Below, piece after piece: positions 21,330-33,958 of a DNA stretch of 64,000 nt. Location: positions 2,738,087 to 2,802,086 of the forward strand of contig OX030969.1 of assembly GCA_943735955.1 (NCBI GenBank), given 5' to 3'. Numbering within the stretch: the first letter of the stretch is position 1; each line of letters begins with the position of its first letter. Under the pieces are notes generated by a model. It was given only the letters and a program-made list of their open reading frames with translations. It made no database searches and was not told the DNA's origin. Both the position numbers and the translations under genes were made by a program. This DNA comes from Piscicola geometra. Lineage: Eukaryota > Annelida > Clitellata > Hirudinida > Piscicolidae.

Positions 21330-24300
21330 CTATTTTGTTTCAAAGCCTTTTTCTTCATCTTCCGCATTATCTTTTATGAAGAAACTGACGTCTTTTCTTT
21401 CGTTAATTTTTTTCAAGTCTTTTTTACCATCTTTAACCTCATCCTTTTCACTATAATCTTTTTTGGCATCTGTCAGTTCATCTTTCAGAACAACTGTTTT
21501 CCCAATTTGTTTTCTGACTTTTTCAAATTCATTTTCGGAGTTTTCGTATTTCGTTGAACGTTTTTTGTTTTTTGACTTTGAAAGATACCTCTTCGAAGAA
21601 CGAACTTTTTCTAAGCTTTTATTGTCTTCTTCTTCAACGATACTCTTCGTTTTTTTTAAATTCTTTTTTTCAGTTTTTTTCATGCCGTCTTTTTCACTAT
21701 TCTCCTGAACGTTAATTTCCGCAACTTCATTTCTCCAAGTTTCATTTGTGAGATTACCACCTTCATTTTCTGGTTCTTCAGATTCCGTCTTGTGTCGATG
21801 AGATTTCTTATGGCTACTTTTTTTCCCTTTTTTTGAACCATCTTTTTTCGTTTTTGAAGGTTTTTGATCCTTTTCAGTCGTAGACAAATCTTTTCCATCA
21901 CTTTCGGTAGATCGCTTTTTGTTATCTTCGTTGCCGTTTTCATCGATAACTTTTTTGCCCTTTTCCACAATAGGTTTGCTTTGTGGTTTTTGGAATTTTG
22001 ATTTTCTCTTTTTCTTATTCAGTTTTAAAGTTTTTTTATTTAAAATACTTTTGTTTTTTTTCTTCTTTTTTTTCTTTCCTACTTGGCTATTTCCAAATAT
22101 TTTTTCTTCTTTCTCATCTTTTTCTGAATCAAATTGCCGACCATCATCATTTTTCCCCTCATAATCCTTCAACTCAATCTTTGCTCTCCTGCTGTCATTC
22201 ATCTCTAAGCCTGGATAGGTAAGTACAGAGTTTCTAACCTCCTTCGTCTCATCTTCTTCTTCTTCAGCGGAATTTTTGCTCCCTAACTGGCTCAACAACT
22301 TTTTGTTTTCTACTTGCAACTCCATTTCTTCCACCCTTTCTTCCTCAACATTGTCTTTACTGAAGAATCTGTAAAATAATTTGAAAGTCAAACTTCAATC
22401 TATCAAATAATTCCCAGTACAAAGCAGGAGCGTCACTCCTCTTCTGAAAGCTGGAAGCAAATATCCCTCCAAACAATAAAGATATTTATATTAACTTGAG
22501 AATTCATTTGAATAATAGTCTGTCTGTTAATAATAATAATGCAGAGTTTTGATTTGGCTTGTAATCCACACAAAAATTATTATAAAAGAAAAAAACCAAT
22601 TTTTTTAAGATTAAACATATTCTTCATTTTTAATTTCATCTGAAACCTCTATGAATATCTAAATTTTCATGTGTATACGTATATAATAAGATATTATTTA
22701 TTTGGAAGAAGGGAGGATCAGGAATAATTTAGATACAAAGTTTGAAACCTATGCTATCTCTTAAAAAATTCATTTTTAATTTTTAAAAAAATTAGCTTTT
22801 TCCCAAAGAGTGAGCTATTAATGAGAAAGGTAGAAAACCATTAAAAAAATACTTGAATACTTAAATACCCCTTTTTGGAATGGCATTAAAGACAAACTTA
22901 TATCCAAGGAAGAGGAAGAAGATAGCGGACATGGAGAACGTGACGATGAACCATTTGACGTAAGAGATAGGCTCTGAAAGTTCGTGAGTAGCTTTTAATT
23001 TATAAAAAAAAAATTTAATATTCTATATTACTCACAGCCTGACAGACGCAATGCCATGTTACAGATGTTCCAAATGTACAAATGTACTCTGGTTCTTATG
23101 CGTCAGAACGCCACTCAAACGAACGTACACATCTTTCAATGCATACGTCGCTAATCACCGCATCATATACACTAGGTATATACTAGAGGTCGGACCGGGT
23201 ACCCGCGGGTACCCACGGGACTCCCGCGGGAACGGGAATGAAAATTAATTTCGGGACGAGAAAAGTCGGGAACCGTAAATAGGTTTTTGGGACGGGAACG
23301 GGAATCAATATTCAAATCGGGAACGGGAAAAGACGGGAACGGGAATCAACTTTTAAATTGGGAACGGGAAAAACGGCAATAACATTTATTGGGATTGGAT
23401 TCTTTAACAATGATTTTTCAGAAAACTTCTAAGTATGGAAATCTTTATTTCATCGATACTCCGTACTTGAAATAAGTATTAAATGCAATAGAAATGTATA
23501 ACGAAGCCACCATTGCGTTGTCAATGTCAAAATCTCCAAAACTACATTTGAAGTTGTTATGATGAGTCCAAAGATTAGGGAGATTAGAACAAATGAGTGA
23601 TGATGAAAACTTTTCAGATGAAATCAAAATGGTCAGTTATATTATTTAATTTTATAAATTAATACTTTGAATTTGAATGATTAATTTCCAAATGATTGCT
23701 CAGTTGATCATTTCGACAAAAGAAAAGATGCCATTGATCTTATTCATATGACAGCATGTCTGTTGCATCCCCAGTATGAAAGAATAATAGTCAATCAATC
23801 AAATAATCAATCAAATAGATTTTTATAGCGCTCTTTCTTCAAATTCAAAGAAAAAAGTTTGGGATAGAAAAGAAATAAATACCAAGACTTTCATTAGAGA
23901 AAATTTAATTCTATTTTGTACAGCCAGACCAAGCTGCAGTGCCGTTGAGAAAAAAAAACAAATGATGGTTATTTAGACCTATTATAATTGTTTTTATAAC
24001 GTAAAAATTATAATAAAATTATTATACTATCAAATTATACGAATGATTTTATATTTGCAGTTGTGGAGAATAAGAATGTTGTCAAAAAATATATTTCTGA
24101 CATTATTGAAGAATTAATAATAATAAACGAAGAAAAAAATTCAAAAAAGAATGAATTGTACAAATATTCACAATTACGTCCCAAAAAAATGGAAAATTAT
24201 AAAGATGTTTTATTTTATTGAAATAAAATGAGCAGTTCTAAAATACTACAAGAAGTAGCCAAAATTTTGTTTAGTATATCTGTAAGTTATATTCGCTGTG

Positions 24301-27188
24301 AACGGAATTTTTCAATATGTGGTCGTTTAACTTCAGACCCAAAATCATCTCATTTGAAAGCTGAAACTCTCAACGGTTTAACCCGTGTGAAAAGCAATAA
24401 AGACTTGATTGAATTACTCAAAAACAATGACTAACTTCAATACTTTCATTTCAATAAATATTTGAAATTGAAATCGTGTTTTTTTTATTTAGTTAAAAGA
24501 AATATTCTCTGACTTTCAAATAATAAATTTTAAGAAATGTTAGAACTAGCAAGTTTGGGACCAGTGAAAATGCAGCGAAAAGGAATAACAAACAAAAAAC
24601 TTTCGGGAACGGGACGGGACGGGAATCAAAATTCTGATGTCCCATCGGGAACGGGACGGGACGGGAAAACAAATATCGGGAACGGGACGGAACCGGGAAT
24701 GAAAAATCGTCCATGTCCGACCTCTAGTATATACACAGATTATACACTAAGTATATGATAGTTCACGGTTGCTTGCCAGGGATTCGTACTAGCGACCTTT
24801 AAGTTGCAAGTCCGACGTCTACCATCTAAGCCATCCCCGCTCCCCAATTTGAATTTTGAATTTAAAAAGTTAATTAAATATAAATATGTTTAATTGTATT
24901 AAACAATATTACGTTCAATATTTATTTTGAATTGAAAAATATAAAGTTCGATATTCAAACTGAATGAAACCATTTAGAGTTTTATATTCAAAATTTTGAA
25001 GCTTGCTGCCAGCAAGTATGAAACCATTTTGAAAATACTTAAATATCATTGGAGGGCGTGACTGACTTTTCACGGGGTCTTGCAGAGGTTTTCTTGTAGG
25101 AACTTTCTTAGTTGTTCTGCTTTTGGATCCTGCTAAATGGGTTTTTTCTAAGCTACATTTTTCTTTTCTATGATAATTATCATTAGAGTATTTTGAGTGT
25201 TTTGAGGCGCTTTCGTGATCATGGTTTTAGTTTTGTGGGAAGTATTTCACCGGTAGTTATGACTTACGGTTACAACTTCAAGTCTCTAGAGTTGAGACAT
25301 TTTTGGTTTTCAATTTCGAATCTAAAAATAGAAACTCAAAAATCTAAGAGATTTTGTAGAAAAAATATTTTTTTGAAGTATCGAAAACTGCGCTAAAGTT
25401 TTTTTTAACATTTTTATTTTTTCTATATTCACCGGTAAATTAAACATTTTAAAGTTTTGTTCATTATTCGAATTCAATTAAACTATTTGAGATTGAATAT
25501 TCATATTGAATTTGAAAAAATGAAATTTAAATTAAAGTATTAACTATCTTTTCACCTTGGGAACAAAAGTAAATATGTATGAAAAATACTAAACTTTAGT
25601 ATTTTTAGTAACTAAAGTCGAACGACAAAATTGAAAAATTCTTCAAGCGAGTAAAAATTGTTCTGAGAGATGCCAAATGGGAAGAGTTAAAAACCAACAG
25701 AAAAAAAGTGAAGAAACAAAATATTACATAAAATAAAGGTTCAAATTCATTGGTAAAAAAATAATTGAAAAAAAGTGAGTAATAAAACAGCATAAATATA
25801 GAAATTGATGCTGTGAAAACGTGACAGTGGCGATAAATGGGTTATACAGAAAGTTTATATACTGATATGTCTAATACACATTGTGTATGTATAACTGGGG
25901 AACTTAATTAGGTAGTTAGCTCCGCTCACAAATGATTCCGACATATAAAATCGAAATGAAAATAGTGCAAAAAATCAAAATTCAAAGAAATTAAGTGTAA
26001 AAAAAACTGTTTGAAAGCCTAGTGTTGTGTCGTGTGGTTTGTATCCAACTGACGAAATAAAATGACAGATATCAATGCAATTACAATGACTTTCAGTGAG
26101 TTCACCCCTTTAAAACAAAAGATTTCACCAAATTACAAAATAATGTTCAAGGAAGGACTAACCCGAAGTTGCTTGAGTTTTGGTGGTCTGGGAAAAGTCA
26201 CCTCTGGCGTACACTTCAAAGGTGCACAAGGTTACAAGCTTACAACAGTCACACTCAAAGCCTGCGTAGCGGCTTTGATTTTTATTGGAGCACTGAAAAA
26301 TCCTTCCGTTCAGGCTATTGATGAGCATTGTACACTCACTCCAACTGGAGGATGAAAGCGATGAGTTGCTAAAAAGATCGTTGCTTACACCGACTTTCAA
26401 ACTTTGGTGAATATCGCAAAAGTCGGGGTCTGAAAGGATTTCTTGTTTAGTTGAGGGGGTAATTGGTCTAGGCATGCGTGGAGATCAGTTACTGAATTGA
26501 AGGCAGTTCACCCGTAACACCCTTAAAACCTCATCCTAACATAAGCATCATCTTAAAACTAATCCTGACCGATTCATGCTTGCGCTTGTTCGCTCGATCG
26601 GGTGAAAAAGTTGAGCGGCAAGTGTTTCACCGAATAGAAAGTATTGAAGGGCAAACTTTTGGCGAGGTGAACTGCCTGCTTACCGTATTTATTGACTGAT
26701 TGAAAACAACAGAAAATGTATACCTGCATCGTACGTGTGCTTGGTGATGATGCTGTCAATGACATAAGACTCTCCTAGATCAACAGCAAACCAAATACCG
26801 TCTGAATGTTCAAAAATTTCATGGAACAAACTAATTCCAGTGCATGTAGAAGGGTCATTATCGACAGCTAGATGTGTTTCGAATGTTGTTATATTCGGAT
26901 GAACTTTCTTGTTCAGAGCCAGGTTGGTTTTTTGTGTGCTTGTTGTTGCTGTGGGGTTGATTAATGGAATTGATAGATTAAATAATTTGGGAAGAATATT
27001 GGGTGGTTTGGTTGAATGGCTTTGTAAAATTGTGGAAAGTAGACTTTTTAGTGGCGTGAAACAAATAGAAACTTTTCATGAACCATCGTTTTTTAATATT
27101 TTCACTCAGCCTCCCTCCTACCTGCCACTCTGTTTTCGAGGACCAGACAAACAACAGCGATGATAAAAAACTCACGTGTTCTGGCCAT
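21330..27188 (-). CDS. Unit 2: transmembrane lectin-domain receptor, Lys-rich tail
   Basis: Exons: 27188-27122, 26948-26724, 26429-26202, 25129-25067, 22973-22898, 22368-21330; 1,698 bases, 565 codons plus stop, phase 1 throughout. Residues 1-22 are a signal peptide (MARTREFFIIAVVCLVLEN). Residues 23-173 are the discoidin/F-type-lectin-like domain, with NLALNKKVHPNITT (a possible N-glycosylation site), LAVDNDPSTC, GIWFAVDLGESYVIDSIIT, DPDFCDIHQSLKVGVSND, FQCSNKNQSRYAG and CDCCKLVTLCTFEVYAR. Residues 174-194 are the stalk (SKSRTTKKVPTRKPLQDP). Then PISYVKWFIVTFSMSAIFF, the TM helix. The tail starts FFSKDNVEEERVEEMELQ, keeps LTYPGLEMND and DYEGKNDD, and is closely similar to the unit 1 tail but lacks its LGSH/LGSQ expansion. 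A hAT element occupies the stalk-TM intron. The model is complete and undamaged; expression has not been tested. Confidence 0.8.
23184..24726 (+). mobile_element. hAT transposon with GC-rich subterminal repeats
   Basis: The terminal inverted repeats TAGAGGTCGGAC and GTCCGACCTCTA are perfect over 12 bases. They are flanked by an exact 8-base duplication, GTATATAC, at 23176-23183 and 24727-24734, as hAT insertion requires. Both ends carry arrays of GGGAACGGGA/GACGGGA units, all in the same orientation. Inside, transposase remnants read DAIDLIHMTACLLHPQYERI near 23730 and, at 24228-24434, an intact hATC segment: EVAKILFSISVSYIRCERNF, SICGRLTSDPKSSHLKAETL, NGLTRVKSNKDLIELL. Most of the transposase is missing. 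The element interrupts a SINE and lies in the unit 2 intron. Confidence 0.9.
23789..23873 (-). repeat. Short retroposon-tail insertion inside the hAT
   Basis: AGCGCTATAAAAATC followed by TTGATTGATT repeats on the minus strand interrupts hAT sequence that is continuous in the related copy at 35.5 kb. It resembles the tail at 11.3 kb and is best read as a truncated LINE/SINE insertion. Confidence 0.55.
26512..26676. repeat. Intron 2 inverted-repeat block, copy in unit 2
   Basis: Bounded by GGCAGTTCACCC and GAGGTGAACTGCC, with inner CGGGTGAAA and TTTCACCG. It is at the same place as in the other units. Confidence 0.7.
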
Positions 27189-27251
27189 TTATCAGATTAT
27201 TTATTATTTAAAATCGAACTCGTGCGTTTAAAGTTTATGTTTTTGTTTTGA

Positions 27252-27326
27252 ACAAAATATTTGTTGATGTGTTGGCGTTGGAAACGAGACGTAGAAGTAA
27301 AAGTAAAAACAGATATGCTTCCTTAA
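27252..27326 (-). promoter_or_regulatory. Conserved 5' block upstream of unit 2 ATG
   Basis: CTTCTACGTCTCGTTTCCAA then CGCCAACACATCAACAAATA on the minus strand, about 65 bases 5' of the ATG. It was retained although a LINE inserted roughly 130 bases further upstream. Confidence 0.45.
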
Positions 27327-27618
27327 ACTTTAAGTTAAAGCAAATATGAAAATTTTGATTGGATTAACAAAGATAATAAAAAAACTATTTTAATAAATTC
27401 ATAATAAAAATTATTCAAAGACTCATACTACTAATAAATATCAATAAAATCCAAGTGATAACGATACTCAGACGTTTCAGAATATCCTGAGCTCTCATGG
27501 TTTCCAGTCATCAGTCAAGCAACCAACCCATAGTCAGGGAGAGTGGCTTGATGTTGTTGCCTCGAGAAAGAGTCTTGAAGTTGACTGCATTGAGGTAGGC
27601 TTCTCTGACCACAAACTG

Positions 27619-28449
27619 TTGGTCTGGAAGTGTCAACTGGCCAAGCCTCCTCCTGTGTACAAAATAACTTCTAGTAGACGCTGGAAACTCTTGGATAGAA
27701 CAGAGTTTGCTCAACAGGTTCGATTGTCTCCACTCTCTTCTAGCACTGACCTTGATGTAGATTCAGCTGCTGACCTCTACAGCTCTACTTTGATTAGCAT
27801 TCTCGATAAGTTGATTCCTCTTATGACTGTTAGAGTGCACCAGAGGCCTTCGGACCCTTGGTTTGACCATGAGTGTCGCGCCTCTAAACGCCTTAAGAGA
27901 AGTCTCGAGAGAAGCTACAGTAAGTCAAAAAATGAGCAAGCACGTACTGCCTGGGTCAAGCAGTTGAAAGTTTACAAGAGTCTGTGCAGACGCAAGCGAG
28001 AGCAGTTCTGGAACTTGAAGCTCTCTCAGTCCAAAGGGAAGCCAGCTGACACCTGGAAACTCATCAATAGCATCGCGGGCAGAAGTAAGACGTCGTCAGT
28101 CTCAGGCAACAGTGCTGATGACTATCACGCACACCTCACAGAGAAAGTTGCGTCGGCGAGAAGGTCAATCAATGCCCAAGATGACCCAACATTTTCATTC
28201 TGCGAGCACGGGCTCAGTTTTAATGGGTTCAGCATAGTCGACGAAGAAGAAGTAGTTAGGGCTATTCAAGGGCTTCCGAATAAGCAGTGCTCGAATGACC
28301 CGGTTCCTACATGGCTGTTGAAGGAGATATCTAGAAATAATTGCTCCTTTTTTAGTGAGCTTATTCAACAGGTCTTTTTCGGCAGGCAGGGTTCCAAAGT
28401 CTTTCAAGTCGGCCTACATCACGCCACTGCTCAAGAAGCCAAGTCTTAA
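27619..28449 (+). pseudogene. LINE ORF2 part 1: endonuclease end and RT start
   Basis: Open for 276 codons from the endonuclease C-terminus through the linker (SDPWFDHECRASKRLKRSLE, ARTAWVKQLKVYKSLCRRKR) to the early RT palm (AIQGLPNKQCSNDPVPTWLL). It goes out of frame near 28385, where the expected continuation (FKSAYITPLLKKPSL) is in another frame. Confidence 0.8.
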
Positions 28450-28488
28450 ACTCACTGAAACTTCGTCGTACAGACCTATTCCAAACTC

Positions 28489-29613
28489 ATGGAAAGATTA
28501 GTTCTCCACAGAGTAGTCAACTACCTCGCAGAATTTCATCTTTTCCCTCCCTTGCAGTCAGCCTACCGTCGTCATCATTCGACAGAAACTGCCTTAACCA
28601 AAGTCTTTTCAGACATCGTTAGGGCAGCAGATGACGGTAAGCTTACATTGTTAGTTTTGCTTGATCTATCGGCAGCTTTCGATCTGGTAGATCACGCAAC
28701 ACTGCTCCGAAGACTGCACATCTCCTATGGTTTCTCTGACTCTGCGTTAGAATGGTTTAGGGACTACTTAAATGACAGATGTTTTGACATCCGCTGTAGT
28801 GGGACAAAATCGACAATGTCGGTTTCCGCTGTAGGAGTCCCCCAAGGTTCAGTCCTTGGTCCTTTACTGTTCTCTTTGTACACCGGAGATTTGGAAAAAA
28901 TAGCAGCTAGACATGAGCTCGCTTTTCATCAGTACGCTGATGACACCCAGATTTACGGTCATTGCATTAAAGGTCATCAGGCTGACCTGCAAGCAAGGGT
29001 GTCATCATGCATTGATGAAATTGCTGCTTGGATGGGTGCCAATCAACTGAAACTTAACTTCAGCAAAACTGAAGTTATCTGGCTCTCATCCCGTCGAAAC
29101 TCTACTAACACTCCCAAAGATCCAGTTCGCATTTGTCAGAACGAGATAATTCCTTCCGATAGTGTCAGAAACCTAGGAGTTTATCTCGACAAAGACCTCA
29201 CCATGACGACACACATCAACAAGATGACTCAAACCTGCTTTGCTTCTTTACGCCAAATACGATCCATAAGATGGTTATTGACCAAGGACTCACTGAGAAC
29301 ATTGGCTTCTGCTTTGGTTCTCAGTCGAATTGACTATGGCAATATCATTCTTACTTGGTTGCCAATGACGCAGCTGCAGAAAATTCAGTCTATAATCAAC
29401 ACCACAGCTAGGCTCATAACAGGTGCTAGAAAGTATGATCACATCAGCCCTGTTCTCAAAGAGCTTCACTGGCTTCGTGTTGAAAATAGAATTGAATACA
29501 AAAACATCTTGTTAATGCACAAGTGTCTGTCTAATGAGTGCCCAGATTATTTGTCGAGTAGCATTGTCATGAGAGTAAGTCTTCCCCAGAGGGAAAAGAC
29601 TCAGGTCTGCTAG
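28489..29613 (+). pseudogene. LINE ORF2 part 2: reverse transcriptase core
   Basis: 374 codons from MERLVLHRVVNYL through the RT fingers and palm (DLSAAFDLVDH, PQGSVLGPLLF, YADDTQIY), the NLGVYLDKDLTM block and the thumb region (DYGNIILTWLP, ARLITGARKYDHISPVL, LHWLRVENRI). A frameshift near 29580 disconnects the last 60 or so residues. RT would copy LINE RNA; this copy is broken. Confidence 0.85.
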
Positions 29614-30039
29614 GTCAAGAGATGTAGTTCCACAGAGCTACAAACTCAAGTATGCAGGTGCAAGAAGCTTTTTTGTTGCAGCGCCGACTCTTTGGAATAG
29701 TCTTCCCAATAGACTCAAATCCCCGAGCTCGACCGCGACATTCAGCCGTTCCCTGAAAACGTACTTGTTCGACCGATAACAATAACTTACAAATTTACTG
29801 CTCATTTTTCATTAATCAATTTCTTGCTTCCCAATTTCATTCTTTTTTATATTTTTACAAATGGTCAATAATAATTGTAAAAAAAAATAATAATAAATAA
29901 TAATAATAATATAATATAGATATTTACTTTTTTTTTCCTTAAATTTATTGTCATTATCATTTCAGTTTCAATCTTTAAAAAAAAAGTAAATATATATGTA
30001 TATATATGTATATATGTGTGTGTATATATATGGATATAT

Positions 30040-30169
<130 letters not shown>

Positions 30170-30333
30170 GATTTTTTTGTTAAATTTCAATACCTTACTT
30201 CTCCTATACTTTCCATTTATTCATCTATCATTAATATTATTATCAAATTTTTCATAACCAAGTGGTCTTGAAGCCCGTCCGGGTTTACGCCACGTTAATA
30301 ATATTCGTCGTTGTATTGTATTGTATTGTAATA

Positions 30334-31149
30334 AATAAAAAGTTGAAAAACATAAAAGGTTAAATAAATTCGTAAAGAGCGTCATTATTGCTATTATGCA
30401 ATATAATCAAAAAATCTTATGAAGCGTCTATTCATCTAGAAAAAAAATTTCATTTTAATTTCTCAGCTTTTCAAATTTTCCTCCTTTTTTATATTTTTCT
30501 GTCTTTTTGTGCGAAAGCCTTAAGTCTTAAGGCTAAAGACCACAGTTGAAATGTTTCATCCATATGCAATGTTCCTTTGTGTGGTTTCGAACAAGGCAAA
30601 CAAATAACGAGTCAAGTTTTTATTACTTTGGAATCAAAAAATCTGAAAGAATAGACATAATCGTCAGCAGTTCTGAGCTGGCTGCAGGTAAAAGAGATCT
30701 TTTGTTAAGGAATTGTTATCACCATATAAACACACAACTCAAAAAATATTTAAACTTTAAATATTTTTTGAAACATACTCTGAAACAATATCTAATTTGA
30801 AAAAATCTAAATTTTAAAGTTTTTCAAATTAGATTTTGTATGAAACCACACGGCAATTCAATTGAATATATTTAAACATACGCTAATTCCGCGGAGTTTA
30901 ATCCAGATGTACACTTTAGAATTTTTTGTTAGTGAAAGTTACATTTGAAAAGTCAAGAAGAATGTGCTTTATTTTCTGAAAGCCATTTCTCTGTGGAGGG
31001 TGGTTAACTTCTCAAATAAACTTGCAAGAATAATTTGTTGTCTTGAACATTCGACATGAGATATCTTAATAAAGTGATAGAAAAACATACTAAAGTATAT
31101 ATTATCAGGTATGAAGATTGTTGGCATCATTAGAAATTCCTATAAAGAA
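30334..31149. other. Intergenic stretch, no gene recognised
   Basis: AT-rich DNA. A stretch at 30770-30840 contains a short inverted repeat (AATCTAATTTGAAAAA...). No coding signal is supportable. Confidence 0.4.
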
Positions 31150-31510
31150 TTGATTTTCAGTATCGTCCAATGCAGACGCTCACTGATGTTTCGGGATGCA
31201 AACCGGAGTGAAACAGGGCTGTTTACCATAGTTTTTTTTGTTCCTGCTGGCGATAGATTGGATCATGAAGACTTTTAAAAACCATTGGCAGAATGGAAAT
31301 CAATAGAAAGCCTGAAAAAACCCGGCGATTTTGACTTTGCTGACGATCTGGCCTTTTTTCCAACGCTCAACAACAGATGCAGAAAAAACGCATTGTGGAA
31401 TCTGATAGGCAGCCTGTGTCCTAGACGGGATAACCAGCAAGAACGGAGATACTTTGAAAGTATTCTAAAAAAGCAGTCTTTGATACCTCATGCACAGAAA
31501 TTTTGAAGTC
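31150..31510 (+). pseudogene. RTE-like LINE reverse transcriptase fragment
   Basis: Plus-strand pieces in shifting frames read TGVKQGC near 31205, FLFLLAIDWIMK near 31235 and FDFADDLAFF at 31330 (the catalytic ADD box). This block order is RTE-clade reverse transcriptase. Frame breaks separate all three, and no 5' or 3' end was found. Confidence 0.65.
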
Positions 31511-32027
31511 AACTTGACATTTTATAGTGATTAAATGCTTCATTTACAACTTTAGTTTTTTATTTTTTAAATTAATTGCTTCAACCCTTTTTTTTCTTAC
31601 TTTTTTAAATCTATAAGCTGTTCAAAAGTGTGTAAAATCAATTTTAAGTAGAGGATCAATATTATATACAATTCAGCTCTACATAAAATGAATTTAAATA
31701 TATTTAAAAATATGGCTGGCAAAATTTAAATTCACAGGAAGAAAAAATAATAATTTTTTGGAAAAAAAAGTTGATTAACCCTCAAGGCTTGATTGCAAAA
31801 ATAGTGGGATTCTCGTTTTATGAGACGATTTCTTACAAGAGTGTCAATACTAATTTAAATACAAGAGAGCAAATTTGAATGACAAATGAAGATGATTGGT
31901 GGGCATAAAAAAATAAAACGCTAACGATTGCATAGCGATTCACTCACAAAACGGTACAAAAGCATGAAGGTTTCCAATGGGGGTCACCAGTTTTTTTTCT
32001 TGTTCAGAAAGTCATTTCAACGTTACA

Positions 32028-32091
32028 ATGAAGTGTCTGCATGCTTTGGTTCTCCTCGTCTGTGTGGTGCAGTTGGAGGCTGCTATTAACC
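32028..32091 (+). pseudogene. Orphan signal-peptide exon of the small PAN-like family
   Basis: ATG opens MKCLHALVLLVCVVQLEAA, a signal peptide, followed by donor CGTTAGT. This exon and about 130 bases upstream are nearly identical to 41580-41774. No partner exon 2 follows before the unit 3 tail, and the upstream TATAAAA of the other copy is TACAAAA here (near 31955). It is most likely a non-functional duplicate. Confidence 0.6.
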
Positions 32092-32199
32092 GTTAGTTCC
32101 ATAACTATTGCTCATTGTTTCGTACTCTTCTGAATCCAAGCTTCTGAATATCTAGCTTTTAAATTGAATAGAAAAAAACAACTGGAAAAGAATCTAAAT

Positions 32200-32395
32200 T
32201 AATATTTTTATATGAACAATATTTATATATTTTTATATGAACAATATTTATATATTTTTATATGAACAATATTTATATATTTTTATATGAACAATATTTA
32301 TATATTTTTATATGAACAATATTTATATATTTTTATATGAACAATATTTATATATTTTTATATGAACAATATTTATATATTTTTATATTAAAAAT
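32200..32395 (+). repeat. 25-base minisatellite
   Basis: Seven or so near-identical copies of the 25-base unit GAACAATATTTATATATTTT plus TATAT. There are no spacers between the units, so this is not a CRISPR array. It lies just downstream of the unit 3 stop codon. Confidence 0.9.
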
Positions 32396-33958
32396 ATTTT
32401 AATAATACTAAAAAATAATCTTAATGATTCGATTTTGTTTTTTCATTTTAATCTGAAATCGTTGATTCTACTTTTTCTTCCACAATTTTTTCTTATAGAA
32501 ATTGAAGTTCTTTTTCAAATCTTTTTCACTATCTTCAATATTATCTTTTTGCCCATTCTCTTTTTTGCCTTTTTTCACTTCATCTGCTTTTGCATCTTTC
32601 AGAACATCTTTTTGGCCATCTGTTTTACGAATATTTTTTTCGTTTCTTCCAATTTCATTTTCGGGATTTTTATTTTTCTTTGAATGTTTTTTGATTTTCG
32701 ACTTTGAATGATGCCTTTTCCTGTGACGACCCTTCTTTGAGATTTTTTTTGCATGCTTATCAAAACTTTTCTTAAGACTTTTTTTGAAGCTGTCTTTTTC
32801 ACCAACTTTTTGAACGTTATTTTTTGAAACTTTATTTTTTTTACTTTCATTTTTGAGATTATTATCTTCATTTTCTGGTTTTTTAGATCCCGTCTTGTGT
32901 TTATGAAATTTAGGAAGATTTCTTTCTCTTTCTTTTTGTGATCCTTCTCTATTCCTTTTTGAAGGTTTTTGACTTTTTTCTTTCTCAAACAAATCTTTCT
33001 CAACAGTTTCAGTACGCCAGATTTTATTTTCTTCGTTGTTCTTTTTATGGATTACGTTTTGGCTATCGCTTAAAATAGGTTTAATTTTTGTTTTTTGAAA
33101 CTTAAGTTTATTTTTTTTTTTATTCAACTGTGAAGTTTCATTTTCTGGAATATAATTGCTTTGAATCTTTTTTATTTTATTTTCCATTTTTTCATCTCCA
33201 AATATTTTTGAATCTTTCTGATCTTCTTTTTTTGAACCAAATTGTCGACTATCATCATCGTTCCATTCATAATCCTTTAGCTCATTTTTTTCTCTCTTGT
33301 TGTCATTTATCTTCACACCTGGATAGGCAAGTACAGAGTTTCTATCTTTCCTCGCTCCAATCTTCTCTTCAGCAGCACCTTTGTTTTCTAACTCGTTCAA
33401 AAACTGCTCGTTTTCTGTTTGCAACTCCATTTCTTTTACCCTTTCATCCCCGGCATTGCCTTTTCCAAAGAATCTGTAAAAAAAGAAGTCGAACTTGACT
33501 CCTTTGAAAGATTCCCATTAAAAAGATTAATGAAAAAATAGAAAACCCGTTGAAAAACAATTTAAATTTTTGAGCCTGCTTTCTTGGTATGACATTAAAT
33601 GACATACTTATATCCAAGGAAGAGAAAAAAGATAGTGGACAAAAGAAACGTGATGATGAACCATTTCATGTAAGAGAAAGGGTCTGAAAGTTCATGAGTA
33701 GCTTTTAAAGTTTGAATTTTAATATCAAAATTGAATAAGAAAATGTATATTTAAATTAAACCAAACTATTCAATGTTTAATATTCAACTTTAGTTGAAAT
33801 AGTAAAAGTTTAATGTTCAAACGGAATCAAACTATTCAAAGTTTAATATTCGAGTTGATTTCAAATAACAACAGTTTAATATTCAAGTTGATTACAAATA
33901 AGAACAGTTTAATATTCAAATTAAGTACAATAAAAATAATTTTATAACTAAATAAATC

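Larger units (their letters stand above)
23100..24840 (-). repeat. SINE copy 2, split by the hAT element
   Basis: Bases 23100-23183 and 24727-24840 together form a second copy of the SINE seen at 98-290. Its body (TCACCGCATCATATACACTAG) is left of the hAT, and its tRNA-like head (GCGACCTTTAAGTTGCAAG, CATCTAAGCC) is right of it. The SINE is therefore older than the hAT insertion. Confidence 0.75.

Noticed and set aside
26062..26355. 97-codon plus-strand frame (also 39222-39524)
   Set aside because: Antisense to lectin exon 3 of units 2 and 3; its presence in both reflects the duplication.
32200..32395. CRISPR-like regular repeat
   Set aside because: Units are contiguous without variable spacers, and the DNA is eukaryotic.
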